64,000 bases of DNA from Psoroptes ovis (taxonomy: Eukaryota; Arthropoda; Arachnida; Sarcoptiformes; Psoroptidae): positions 1,488,001-1,552,000 of the forward strand of contig PQWQ01000005.1 of NCBI GenBank assembly GCA_002943765.1. The letters are read 5' to 3'. Under the pieces are notes generated by a model, which saw only the letters and a program-made list of their open reading frames with translations, had not been told where the DNA came from and ran no database searches. Positions within the stretch are counted from its first letter, which is position 1. Every line of letters starts with the position of its first letter. The position numbers and the translations under genes are program-made. Positions 50,114 through 63,204 of this stretch are shown here, one piece after another.

Positions 50114-53100
50114 ATGATGGACATACATACACCAACAACGACCACAACAGCAACAAATACAAATGAATTTCAACGATCCACCGATCAACAACCGCCGCAT
50201 CCATCAACAAAATCAAATCTAAAATTTGCTATCGATGGTTTGATTGGTAACAATCATCAATCTGGTGATGATTCGAATGATGATCCATCAAATAATGATA
50301 ATAAACAAGATCATCATCATCATGATCATCAACGATCGCGAAAACATCGAAAATCCATAGACAATCAATCGATGGTCAACAAAAGTATTAAACGTTCGAA
50401 ACGTAATCATCGATCATCATCGGATGAATGTTCAATATCATCACCATCGACACCATCATCAACATCGCCATCATCGTCACCATCAGCGTCATCATCGATA
50501 TCATTGGCAACATTATCACCGCCGCCACTATCAAAAACCATGGAAAATCATGGTAAATCATTGATGAATGATTCAATGAATTCGAATAATCACAAACAAT
50601 TAAACAATGACAATGATAACGATAACGAAGACATCGAAGAAGATGATGGTGATCGTACCGAAATCGATAGCTTTGATCAAAATGATAATGATAAAGATTT
50701 GATTGATCAGCAACAGCAGCAGAAATCATCAACAATTGATGGACATTATCCGCGAACATTGTCTTCGTCATTGACAAATAATAATAACAACGATAATAAC
50801 AGTAATAATGATGATAATAACCACAGCAACAACGACAATAACAACATACAATTAGCCAATGCTGTCGCGGCCAATCAATTTTTACAGAATGCAGCTTTGA
50901 GTAAATTATTTATCGCAGGTAAATTAAATGAATGAATGAAATTAATTTGAATTATTTGCCATAATTATGGAATAGACAATTTGCCATTGAAATTTAATTA
51001 GCCAGGTGATAATAAATGAACGAATAAATAGATGAATTGAATGAATAAACAATTAAAATGAATGATTTAGGCGTGTTTACATATGTGTTAACATTGATAT
51101 TGATGATGATAATAATTAGTTTAGTCCATACGATTATTTGATCAATTCAATTCTCGTTGATTCAAGTGTGTGTGTTTGTGTAAAATTGAACAATGGTACC
51201 AATTAATGGTGATGAAGAACTATAGAAAACAAGGTCATTTATATTCATAGACATATTCATGAATATCTATTGTATTATAACATCAATAGTTCCGACTAAT
51301 TTTGATGAAAATTGAATCGATTTTTAATTATCATCCTGTATGATTATAATGTAATAATAACGATGATTATTATCATTTGAAATTTAGGTCGTTTTGATCC
51401 ATCATTAGCATCGGCATTGATGCAACAACATCATCAGCAGCAAATGTTGTCACAAATGACAAACAATCCGACAAATTTCGATAATTTAATGGCACATGCA
51501 TTATTTCAACGTATCGGTGCTGCCGGTGTTGGTGGCGGTGGATTAACACCATCATCAACATTACAACCACCGCCTCTGCCGCCGCCGTCGCAGCCGCCAC
51601 CACCACCATCATCTCAATTAAATTTACCGTCATCATTACATAATCAATTCGCAGCTAATTTAACACAATCATCAACATCACCATCATCATCGAATGTATT
51701 ATCAAATTATCATCAAAAATCAGCAACAACGGCATCAGCAGCACATGCACCAATAACCACCGGATCTACAGTGCCGCCATTGCCAATACAACCACCGCCG
51801 CCACCGGTACCACCGACTGCCGCCTCTGCCACGACAATAATTGGTGGTTCAAAACCAAAAGTAGCAACACCAACTGTGGTGGCCAAAATTGAACAATATA
51901 AACGTGAAAATCCGACCATATTTGCATGGGAAATACGTGAACGATTAATATCGGAAGGTATGGAATTATTTTGCATATTTGAATTAATTATCATTCGTAA
52001 TGGTTGATTGATTTTGATCGACCAAACAAAGATAAAGCTAAAATTAATTGCATTAATTACAATGACAAATTGGTCGTTTGTATAATTACCACCAAAGTGG
52101 AGGTGGTGGTGGGGGGTTGTAATAAATTGATCAATAAATTGTATGGTACATGTGTGTCATTGTGTGTGTATATTGGTTTAATGAGCTGAACAAATGAACA
52201 CATGTAGCCAACGTAGCCAATTAGCATTTTGGTAACTGCCAAATGTATGGTAAACCTTCGAGTAAATTGAATATGATTACCTCGTATAACGGTACCTTGT
52301 TTGCCATATTTTACATTTCCCGGAAAAATATTACCGTATAAACACATTACCTTATACACCATTTTACCGAAAGCATTACTTTGAATATTGATTGGAATGC
52401 ATGAATAATTATCATTCTGATGATAATAATAATAATAATAATTGGTAATATTTACAGTGATCGATTTTTGTTTTGGTTTTTATTGTTCATATATTCATGC
52501 ATGAAATAAATAATGAATAATTTTGATCGAAAATTATCCATTATTAATTATTAAAATGAATTATAATTAATTTAGAATTCAATTTAATTAAGTTTACAAT
52601 ATTATTCGTTACCATTACAGAATAATTAATCGAATGCAATTTGAATTTTTTGTATTCAGAAAAATTGATTGATTGATAATTATTAATTAATTAGTTTGGC
52701 CAAATGTAAATTTTTTTCCCGCTAGAATATACTTTGCGTGGTAATATACTTGATATAAGCTTAATATATTTCAAATCAAATGTACAAAAAAACAGAAAGA
52801 AAAGACCAAAACCTGTTCACGAAGGTTTCAAATCGATCATAGAAATGAATTTCTAAACAAATTCAAATAATATCGATCATATTTGTGTGTTGTTATTAAA
52901 CACAATGTGAAAATCATTGAAATTAGTCGAGGTGGAAGATTATCAATGATCGATGGATGGTGGTAGGTTGGTGGATGGATGAATGAATGGATAGATGGAT
53001 GGATAGTGGTTAAAATGTATGTAGATAAAGCGCCTTATAGATTTTTAATTAAGATAAAATTAATGAATTAAAAAATATTAATCAAACAAAATTTTACCAA

Positions 53101-56100
53101 CAAAACAAATATGAATTACAAATTATCAATTTTTCATTTTTTCGAGGTCCATTTTCAATGTACAAGCAGGCCATGGACCGCTGGACAAGCAGCCAAATCG
53201 ACCCGAAGACCGTTGTCCTCTCACAAATCTTTGATCACTGATCGTTTATTTGATATTGATTATCGTTATTAGCACGACGAACCAAATGAGATCAGTGGCC
53301 AGAGAAATCTATCGATCTTTGATCAACAAAATGGCCAGTGTCCATTTCACCAATCAATAATCGATGCTACTGGCCTTGTATACACCGAACCGAACCGAAC
53401 AACAAATTAAACAAGGATCTAAGCTTCATTGATTATTCTTTTGACTCTTAAATGAGAGTATAAATGACTTGTAAATGATTTATTTGTGTCCAAAATGTCA
53501 AATAACGAAATTCAACATATCTTTGATCAATTGAACGATTTTAAATTGAATAAATGGAGACACCTGAGCGCATAGAGATAAATCAATTTTCTATCTGAGT
53601 CGTATTGCTTCGTATTTTGATCAGAAATGTCAAAAAATGAATTATTATCATCATTAATCGACTAGCAAAAAGATCTTGATCAGTCGATCAATGCAATCGA
53701 ATGATTGACAATTTGTTGTGTTTCTGCATTTGGCTTCAATTTTGAGTTTACTTCGATCAACTTTTCAGACATTGGTCTGAATGAATATTCCATCGATTTA
53801 GTTGCCAACAATGGTCATATAGGCTTTGTTTTTGCCTGATTTACTTGCTCATTGGTCGAATTGGTAGAATAATTCGCCTAAATTATCATTTACGAATGAT
53901 TTCCACGCCGAAATTCATTCATTTGAATCAATGAAAATGAATGAACATCATCCAATTGGCCATCAACGAATGGTTGATTTCCATTCAGAAATCATCTTAC
54001 TCACTCTTATTCACTTGTCAATGTGTGTGTGTGGCCTTGCTGCACAATTGTGCATCGATTATTGTGAGCATTGTAACTTGGTGAGCAAGTTATAAACTTG
54101 AATAATGAATGAAAAAACTACCCATCATGGGAGCAATGATGATCATCATTATGATCATTGCTTGGTTGGTTTATATACGATATAAGAAGGCGTAATCGAT
54201 TATCATTGAATCTAGCTTTGAATTTTCAATGATTTTGAATTAAACAATAACATAACCTCTTAAAGAGGGCATGATTTCTTCATTTTTTCAAGAAGGCTTC
54301 AAGTCTTCATATCGAATTAAATTGTTGTTGTCGGGGAATGGCCTTGTTCATATTAATTATGTAATTATGGAGCCATTCATAAAATCATGATTATGTGAAT
54401 TTGATAATTTAATGATAATTTCGTTATTCTTGTCTATGAAACAACCTATAAATTAGGAGTATGCACCAATAGTACGGCACCATCAGTATCAAGCATCAAT
54501 CGTATCTTACGCAATCGTGCAGCTGAACGTGCAGCAGCAGAATTTGCACGTAATTATCAAATTGCAGCCGCTGCAACTGCTGTTCATTATCAACAACAGC
54601 ATCAAATTCCAACAACGACAACGTCATCGACAGTAGCGACTTCAACTGCGACAACATCTTCATTATCTTCATCTCCGGCTATTCCAACAGCCGATATAAA
54701 AATGAATCAATCATCAGCGGTCAATTATGGAGGTCCAACTCCAGCCGCAAATGGTCACATGATTGTACCACCATCGATTGCGGCAGCTGCAGCAGCAGCA
54801 GCGGCTGCCGCCGCTGCATCAACCGGTGTCAATCCATTATTAGCAGCATCAAATCCATTGTATGCAGCATGGATGGCAGCCACAACATTTGGACCATCAC
54901 CACCGACAGCAAATGGTATCGCAATGAATAATCATTCAAATCCAACGAATGATATGACATCTGCTTCATCATCACCATCATCATCATCAGCATCATCGAT
55001 GCCAACGATTCCGGTGCCGGTGACAAATAAATTGAGCAACGATAATATCAATAATGACTATCAATCAATGGCACAACAAAAATTGTTACAATTTTTGCCG
55101 AATCTGAATCACAGCAATCAACAACAACAATTACAACAAATGTTAGCAATGGCTGCATTAGCAAATCATCAAAATAATATTGGAACAAAACAACATGGAA
55201 CAACATTAAAATCTCAATCATCGAAATCGCCATCATCGTCGCTATGGTCAGATAATGATAAAAATAAAGGTAAATTGTGTTTTTTTATCTGAATTTGGAG
55301 CAACGATGATTTTATCCACAGATTTAAATCATTTAATTTAGTTGAATATGAATATGTATTTTCTGTAAATGATTTTTTTAAAATATTCCTAATTATTTAG
55401 ATTCTTCCTACTTTTTTTCAAAATCATTTAGACAACAATATCAGCAGCATCAGCAACAGCAGCGACAACAACAATCCAAACCATCAGCAGCAGCAGCAGC
55501 AATCAGCGGATCAGGAAGAGAAGCATTCACTAAATCAGCGGCGGCCATCAACACCGCTGCCACAGCCACAAGATTCGAAACAATCGAACATCATCAACAA
55601 CAACAACGACATCAATCGATTAGATCAAGAAAATATCGACGATAACATCAAACAACAGCAGCAACATCAACAACATGATCATCATCAGACAAATGGGACA
55701 TCGAAAGCCATCAATTCACCATCATCTGCGCTATCATCATCATCATCATCGAATGTAAATCGATCACTATCCATATGTTCATCGTCATCATCAGCATCGG
55801 TAACATCACGGTCATCGACACCGAATCGTAAAGATTTTGATGATGATCAAAATAGAGATCATGAAAAATTATCATCACCAACGAATCCAGATCACCAAGA
55901 TCTTAATCATGATCAATCATCAAACAATTTGTCCGTATCATCACCGCAACCGGCAGCGGGCAACAACCATAATTTTCCATTGAATCCATTTGCGCTTGGT
56001 TTGAATAATAATTTTGCATTTGCAGCGGCTGCAGCAGCAGCAGCGGCCGCAGCCGCTGCCACCACAGGCTCAAATGCATCAACCGCAAATGATGCGGCCA

Positions 56101-58592
56101 CAAATTTTTTAACCCCTCATCATCATAACGCACATCATTTAAATCATAATCATGCGAATCCATTCGCTAATCATCATCATCCACATCATCAGCTGCTATC
56201 GGCAGCAAATGCAACCAAATTTCGCCGTAATCGTACCACATTTTCACATGAACAATTAGAAGTGCTTGAAGAAGAATTCGAACGTACACATTATCCATGT
56301 GTGACTACACGTGAACGCTTGGCTCAAGCTACATCACTATCCGAAGCTCGTGTTCAGGTAAATTAATGATAAATTCATTCTTTTGAAATTTTTCAAAAAT
56401 CTTTCGAAAATTGCTTAACCACTGAATTACTGATGATGATCATAATAACTTTGCAAAAATACATTCAAATTCACCCTACAATTTTCAAAATAAAAAATTC
56501 AGACGATTTAACCACAGATGATGATGATGATGATGATGATCAATGATCGTTTCTAAGAATAATCGTTGATTGTCAATTGTTTAAACATCATCATTAACAT
56601 CTATTTATATTATCATCCATTATCATCATTCGAATAAAAAAATCGATGCGGATGCTCGGACAACAACAATCCGAATAATGATGATAATGATGATCATAAT
56701 AATAAAAGTTGGGCGCCCATAATCATTTCATTGTTTAAAATGTGTGTAACAACCGAAATGGATTCGAAATTTAAAAATCTTTGAATCCAACGATTCATTA
56801 TCTTCAATGTATTATCTTCAGTTTGAACATAAATATCATTCGAAATGATATCACGATGATGATCGAGTTGTTGATGATCGTTCGAAACAGAAATAAAATT
56901 CGATCATTCGTTGACCATTTCGAATGATGAATAAATAAATAACATAAGATAATGAGATCGTCACATGAATCATTAAAGCTGTTTTTTGAGCCATCATTTT
57001 CTTATTAATCGTGAACCATTTTTATGGGTGTCATTCGATTTCATTTACAATTGTTCAATTGTTGATTATCATCATCATCATCATCATATTGATTTCAATA
57101 TATACAATCGTAGGCCAAAAAACTGTCGTTGTATCTTCTATTCGGGCTTGTAACAATGATATCAATGTAATGTTTGATGCACGATTTTTCATTATTTTAT
57201 TACGAACAAAAACGAAAAAATAAAATTTAATTTAGATTAAATTTGATTATATGTTTTATGTCAATGATGATGTTGATGATGATATCATGATCGTTTGATA
57301 CATTTAACATTTATTATCATCATCATCATTCGAATTGTTCATTGTTTACGATGTTAATGGTTTGTATTTTGGGCTTCGGCCTGACAATGAGCGCCCAAAT
57401 GTACTTAAAAATCAAAAGATTTTAATCCAAATTTAACGATTAACGTGTATTAATTCTAAATATTTTTTCTCTTTGATTTTTCTTTTAAAAACATTTAAAG
57501 GTTTGGTTCAGTAATCGTCGAGCAAAATGGCGCCGCCATCAACGTATGAATGCAAATCAATCAAAATTCGGTAATTCCGATATGAATCGTATGAATGGAA
57601 TTTTCGATGATGATAATAATGGCGATGGTAATGATGGTGATAGCGTTGATGATGATTGTTCATCAGATTATTATCGTCAACAGCAGCATCAACATCAACA
57701 GCAGCAAATGAATTATTACAATACTATGGGTGTTGGCGGTGGCGGCGGTGTTGAATCAAACACATCATCAAATGGATCATTATTATCATCACCATTACAT
57801 AATCAATCGATGGAAAATAACGATAATTTCGATGTTATTAATCATCATCATCGTCATGATCATGATAATACTCAGGATAATCATAAAAATGATAAATCAA
57901 ATCATGATAATGGCAATGATGACGATGATGATGAATTGATCGATATGACATCGAATGATTCATGTGATTCATTCAATTCATTTAACGAACGAAATCAACA
58001 ACGAAAATCATCGTTGAACATCAAACATGCTGATAATGATAACAAAAATGATCGACTAAATAATAATGATATTGTTGATGATAATAAATCAGCGATAGAT
58101 TCACCAGGACCATTACCGTTACCACCATCGAATTCATCATCATCGATACCATCATCGCTATCATCGTTTGCAAATCAATTTCCATTCATTGCATCTTCAT
58201 TATACAATTCATCGCTAATGACATCATCAACAGCATCGACATGTTCATCATCAACAACGACAGCACCAACAACCGCAACATCTTCATTGAATGCTTCATT
58301 CGATAATTATAATAATTCATTAAATGATCATCTATCATCATCAGCATCATCATTATATCATCAATATAATCAAGCATTATTAGCGGCTGGTTTCCATTCA
58401 AATTATCATCAAAATCATAATTTATCATCGATTAATCCATTCCTAAATCCATTTGCTGAAAATTTTGATTCGCATCCCCTGTTACCATTGCATCATCATT
58501 CATCAGCTTCCGCGACTTCGATTGCGGCCACCAACACCAGCAGCAGCAACGGCGACATGCTACAATCATCTGCATTTCATAAAATTAAATAA
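50114..58592 (+). CDS. Eyegone/twin-of-eyegone type Pax transcription factor
   Basis: Five exons keep phase: 50114-50918, 51388-51957, 54457-55269, 55432-56357 and 57501-58592; 1,401 residues. The RED half of a paired domain (about 421-492) is split by an intron: GGSKPKVATPTVVAKIEQYK, IFAWEIRERLISEG, then VCTNSTAPSVSSINRILRNR and AAERAAAEFARNY. The PAI half is absent; before it lie Pro-rich and Gln/Ser-rich segments. The homeodomain (about 994-1053) reads RRNRTTFSHEQLEVLEEEFE, RTHYPCVTTRERLAQ, SLSEARVQ, then VWFSNRRAKWRRHQR, with Ser at position 50 as in Pax proteins. Lack of PAI, HYPCV and WRRHQR point to Eyg/Toe rather than Pax6 or Pax3/7. Fly Eyg is a repressor acting in eye and thorax growth. 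Poly-Ala runs of 11-13 and Gln, Ser, Asn runs lie between domains. E1 and E2 together hold 458 mostly low-complexity residues. Confidence 0.93.
51958..54456. other. Large intron splitting the RED domain of the Pax gene
   Basis: A 2.5 kb intron without exons I can support. At 53150-53410 is a stretch of higher complexity than its surroundings, with CTTTGATC (a TCF/Pangolin-like core) at 53229 and 53317 and again at 53521. Good place for an intronic enhancer; the sites alone are weak evidence. Confidence 0.4.
56358..57500. other. Intron inside the homeodomain codons of the Pax gene
   Basis: An intron of 1,143 bases placed between the Gln (ARVQ) and Val (VWFSNRR) codons of helix 3, a position used in many paired-class homeobox genes. 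It contains a (GAT)n run near 56519-56540. No exon seen. Confidence 0.7.
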
Positions 58593-61392
58593 TGAAAAAA
58601 ATTTTTGACTAAATTCATGATCAGAATCAAATTAAATCAAATCAAATTTTAAATCAAAATCAATTACAAATTGCACCCAGAACCTCACCTTTCAACATAA
58701 TATCCTCAACCCCTTTGAATAATTGTATTTTTTCAAATTTCATTAATTTCAATTTGATGTGCTAGTCACAAATTATTTCAATGAATAATCAATCAATGAT
58801 AATATTAATATTTGAAAACACACATATATTTGACATAATGATAATGATAATATATTAATATTAATAATACTTACCTTGATAATATAAACTTAAATAAATA
58901 AGAATTATCCAAATATTCATTTAAATCAATAAAACACCTACTTAGATATTAATCAATAGAATACGATGGAAATATCAAAGATACTACAAAGGGTATATCA
59001 AAGATATAAAATATACATGAATAATCATTGAAATCATGGAAAATGAATGATGATAATGATGATGACACAACATTCAGCGATGTTCAAAAGGGTCGATGAC
59101 CAATTCAAATTAAATTCAAATCAATTCAAAATTGTTTGAATTGTTTTGTTTGAATTGTTTCAAACATTGCTCGAATCGTTGTTTGTTTGCTTCTGGACTC
59201 GAAATCTGATTCAAATAAACACACAATACTTGGGTATTTGTTTTTTTCTTTATCTTCACCGACGTCTTCATGATTGTCTTCGAGGAGTGTGGCTTTGAAC
59301 TTATTTAAATTCTTTTCGAATCGAATATGACCATTGTCAAAAGAATTTCTATCGGTTGACCATTTGATTATCAAAGATATTAGTGATGTCAATAATGATG
59401 ATGTTTGTAGACATTTCATTCAATGATCGACGCGTGTGTGTGATCAATTTTATTAGGCAAATTATCGACTCTTTATCGGCAACGATTCAATTCGAATAAT
59501 GATTATCATTGAATTGTCAAATTGAATTGAAAGAATTTCAATTTTGTATTTTTTTGAAAATATATTCGATTTTATTCATCTATCGATTGATTGATTGATT
59601 GATTTGTATTATCCATTCGCTCATTATTTGAAGGGTAATTTTCCTTTTATATAAAGATGATGCGGCAAACATCACAAATGATGGTGATAATAATAGCGAC
59701 AACAACAACGACCGCATACAATGACATCAGCCATAATAACATTGATGATAACAATAAATGATTATTGATCATTTGTGTCAATGTTCAATGGTCAAAATTA
59801 CATCAACATTTCTTTGATGCACTTTTATTTGATCGAACAAACAGCAAGAGAAAAAATACAATTAATGTATTTAATTTTGAATCGAATTCAATCGGATTAA
59901 TTCCTTTGAATTTAATTTTTTGAATTTAAAAATTAATTGTTTCTTACCAACCAATTCAAATTAATGGTTAGTTTAATTGGATTTTTCATCTCTTTTGATC
60001 TCATTTTTTGACTATTAATTCATTTTATTAGAACCATTTAGAACAATTAAAAGACAGTGATTTCTTTTGTTACGAAATCAAATTTGATCAAATCATTCAT
60101 TGATTTAAATCATACACTCATAATGATCATTAATGAATTAAAATTTAAAATGTTTTTTTTCAAAATTTTGTAATATTTTGTTTATTGTTGATTTTACAAA
60201 GGCAAATTGCCGACCATTTATTTATGACCGAATCAAATCCAATTCCCATTCATTCATTCATTCATTCATATTTACACTGATTTCCATTTGAAAATTGCAT
60301 TGATTTTGATTATTTATATTTATCAATTATTTCAATCGATAAATAAATGAATACTCGGCTAATTGACTGCCAAATTTTTTTTCTTTTGAAATAATTGATT
60401 GGTTTTTTTTCCATTTGTAAAAATTGATTCAATTCATTTCAATCGTATTTGTTCAAATCTTGAATTCAATAAATCAGATACATAATCATAAAATGTTGAA
60501 CATCATCATCATCATCGTTCAACAACAACAACAACAACAATACTGTCAATAATTATGTACAATGATGAACTGAACAAATGGTCAAGAAATGAATGAATGT
60601 TTAATGAATATAGCTTTAATCTACCACACAATCGATGACCATTTTCTTGTTCTCATTCATTCATCTTGCACTTTGCCAATACCACTGTTGATGATGGATA
60701 ATAATCGAACACCATCATCGATGTTTTAATAAAAATTATTGAAATAACAATAATAATAATAATCAAATCATTCAGAATCAATTGTCAATCGTCGAACAAT
60801 CAATTAATGAATTTAATTGAAGAAGAATATTCAATGAATGGATAGATAAATGGATTTGATTTTTTTCGACTATCAAAAGAAGAAGAAGAAGAAGAAGAAA
60901 TCAATGACGAAAAAAAACAATTATCATCAACAACAAAATAACAAAAGTCAAAGGTCAATCACACGCAAACACTTACAGGTAACAAACACAATACAAATAC
61001 AAATACAATGAAATCAATTTTTTTTTTCATTAATAATTCAATGTGAATAAATGTATTTTAAATCATATTTGACTGTCGGCAAAATTATTTTTCATTTGAT
61101 TTCTTTTTATTTGAACTTTACAAAACAAAAATCCTATTCAATTCGGCTTTCTTTTCAAATTTAGAGTCGATGAGGAAAAAAATTAATGTATTTTTGATTC
61201 GCTCGTCGAATGGTAATCACATCTAGAGCATTATGTATTAAAGGGTTTTTTAATTTTTTAAATTGAAAAAAATGATTTTGATTGATTGATTGATTTTCTT
61301 TTGAGTTGGTTATTTTTTGAAGATTTTTAATTTTTCAAAATTTTTAAATTTTCCCACCAAAACAAAAAAAATTCAAATTGTTATTGGATTGA

Positions 61393-61402
61393 AGCGCCAT
61401 CT
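61393..61402 (-). promoter_or_regulatory. CTCF-like core motif
   Basis: AGATGGCGCT on the minus strand resembles the fly CTCF core (AGRKGGCGC). It stands out in A/T-rich DNA between the Pax gene and riboflavin kinase. A similar AGATGGCGTG is at 21070-21079. Binding is inference. Confidence 0.35.
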
Positions 61403-62365
61403 ATTGTCGAACAAACGAATCAAAGGAGAAAAAATATCAAAGGTAATGAAAAATTTTTTTTTTATTTGAGCAATATGAAAAATGAAATCAAATAAATTAA
61501 AATTTTTCAATAATTTTCAAATTATTCAAAGTGAAAAAAAACAGGTTTGAATCTCTTTTGTTTAAGCTCAAGTGAAACAGTATCAAAAAAGTTTCCGCTT
61601 TTGACAAAACATTGACATCAATTGAACGACAATTATAAAAGAAAGCTGAACTGAAGAATTGAATTCATATTTAAATCGATTCTGATGTAAACATACCAAC
61701 AAACAGCAAAAAAACACCTGATGATTTGTTAAACTTCTTTGTTTAAATTCGTTGAAACATTATGACCTTTGAAATTTTTCAATTCTCTCATTGATTTGAG
61801 TGCAAATTAAAATCTCTCTCTTAAATACGTGTTTCCAAGTGATTATCATCAATTTCTATCAATTGTTATTGATTAATTTTTTATTTTCATTAACACCAAT
61901 AACCCTGTATAATCGGTCTCAATAACTTTGATATTTATCATTCAACAATTCAATCTACAATTATTTATTACTTTTATTATCGCCAGGTAATTCATTCAAC
62001 ATTTATCTAATCTAATCATTAAATATGTAAATAATTTTCTCAGTAATCAAAACTAATAAATCTTTTCTTTTATAAATCCGATTTAGGCCTTTACACACGT
62101 ATTTATATCTATATTTAAGCTGTTTTTTCAATATTCAACTTGTACATTGATTGAATGGTAATTAAAAATTTATCTGATTTTATTTGATTTTTAATTACTT
62201 TTTTCTTTTTTTTTCAAGTTAATAATCCATTTATCATTGAATTTTGAAGATGCTTTCATCCACGCCAGTCACGCTATTCTATTGAATCATCAGCTAAATT
62301 TTATTGTACATTTAAAGAGCCGTCTTAAGCAAACAATAATTAAAATTTTAGATAACACTTTGTCG

Positions 62366-62375
62366 TATATAAAAG
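62366..62375 (+). promoter_or_regulatory. TATA box of riboflavin kinase
   Basis: TATATAAAAG lies 101 bases before the ATG, with a TCAATTC initiator-like sequence about 26-30 bases downstream (near 62391). This gives a 5' UTR of roughly 70-75 bases. Confidence 0.65.
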
Positions 62376-62466
62376 CAGTGATTTGACAAATCAATTCAAA
62401 ACATTCAACAATTTGTGCTTTTTAAAAATTTTCAAGAAATTTTTGTCCTTTTTTCCGATTAATAAA

Positions 62467-63204
62467 ATGACACCACAAAACAGTGTCCATAAATTATCGA
62501 AACCATATTACATATCTGGACGTGTTGTACATGGTTTTGGACGTGGTTCGAAAAAACTTGGCTGCCCTACAGCCAATTTACAGCATGATATTGTACAGAA
62601 AATCGAACTGGAATCTGGTATTTATTATGGTTTTGCTCAATTACTTGATCCACCACCATCATCATCAAAATTGAGATCGACTACTAATTTGAATTCTGAA
62701 AATAATAATCATTTCCACAGCAATAATAATCATAGTGATGAAAATGATAATAATAACAATATAAACATTGGTAATCATAGGAATCATAGTATCGCTGAAC
62801 ATAATGAAGATTTGAGCATTCATTTATCGACATCCAAATTGAATCCAATATATCCGTGTGTATTATCGTTAGGTTGGAATCCACATTTTGATGATCTCAC
62901 GCATCGAACATTGGAAGCACATTTATTACATGAATTTGATGATGATTTTTATGATTCAACCATAAGAATTGCGATTTGTGGTTACATACGGCCTGAAATG
63001 AAATTCAATTCATTGGAAGAATTGATGGATGCAATAAAAAGTGACATTCGAATAACCAAAGATGCATTAAAACAACCGCAATCCGAGTGGTCATCTGTGA
63101 TTAATAATGAATTTTTTCATGTTATCACTTCAAATAATCAAAAAGAAAATAATAATAATATCAATATTGTTCATCAATCAACCATTGAATTGGAACAAAA
63201 TTGA
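62467..63204 (+). CDS. RFK: Riboflavin kinase (flavokinase)
   Basis: A single exon of 245 residues. Riboflavin kinase phosphorylates riboflavin to FMN with ATP in the cytosol. Seen: GRVVHGFGRGSKKLGCPTAN (residues 18-37) with the PTAN metal/nucleotide loop, SGIYYGFAQL, YPCVLSLGWNPHFDD, then LEAHLLHEFDDDFYD with the expected catalytic Glu150, and IRIAICGYIRPEMKFNSLEE. Human RFK is about 155 residues; the extra length is an insert of about 60 Asn/His/Ser-rich residues (about 63-123) between the first strands and a 35-residue tail. The frame is open upstream to 62383 but has no ATG there; the ATG at 62467 is the first. There is no FAD synthetase fusion, as usual for animals. Confidence 0.95.
   Translation: MTPQNSVHKLSKPYYISGRVVHGFGRGSKKLGCPTANLQHDIVQKIELESGIYYGFAQLLDPPPSSSKLRSTTNLNSENNNHFHSNNNHSDENDNNNNINIGNHRNHSIAEHNEDLSIHLSTSKLNPIYPCVLSLGWNPHFDDLTHRTLEAHLLHEFDDDFYDSTIRIAICGYIRPEMKFNSLEELMDAIKSDIRITKDALKQPQSEWSSVINNEFFHVITSNNQKENNNNINIVHQSTIELEQN

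Larger units (their letters stand above)
58593..62466. other. Intergenic region between the Pax gene and riboflavin kinase
   Basis: No coding exon supported in 3.9 kb. Contains (AAC)n near 60521-60541 and (AGA)n near 60876-60899, a CTCF-like AGCGCCATCT at 61393-61402, an ATTATAAAAG TATA-like box at 61632, and the TATA box of riboflavin kinase at 62366. Confidence 0.55.

Noticed and set aside
50679..50686. Additional CTTTGATC matches elsewhere (for example 40327 and in coding exons)
   Set aside because: They show the motif is frequent in this A/T-rich window, so single matches were not called as TCF sites.
57730..58428. Other-frame and antisense open frames over the last Pax exon
   Set aside because: Repeat-driven Met/Ile/Asp translations; the exon's own frame continues the homeodomain.
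59126..59419. Minus-strand open frame of 97 codons between the Pax gene and riboflavin kinase
   Set aside because: Composition is passable, but no homologous motif, splice partner or promoter seen; left as unproven.
59657..59761. 34-codon ORF (MMRQTSQMMV start) behind a TATATAAAG-like sequence
   Set aside because: Too short and made of Thr/Asn/Asp triplet repeats; likely chance.
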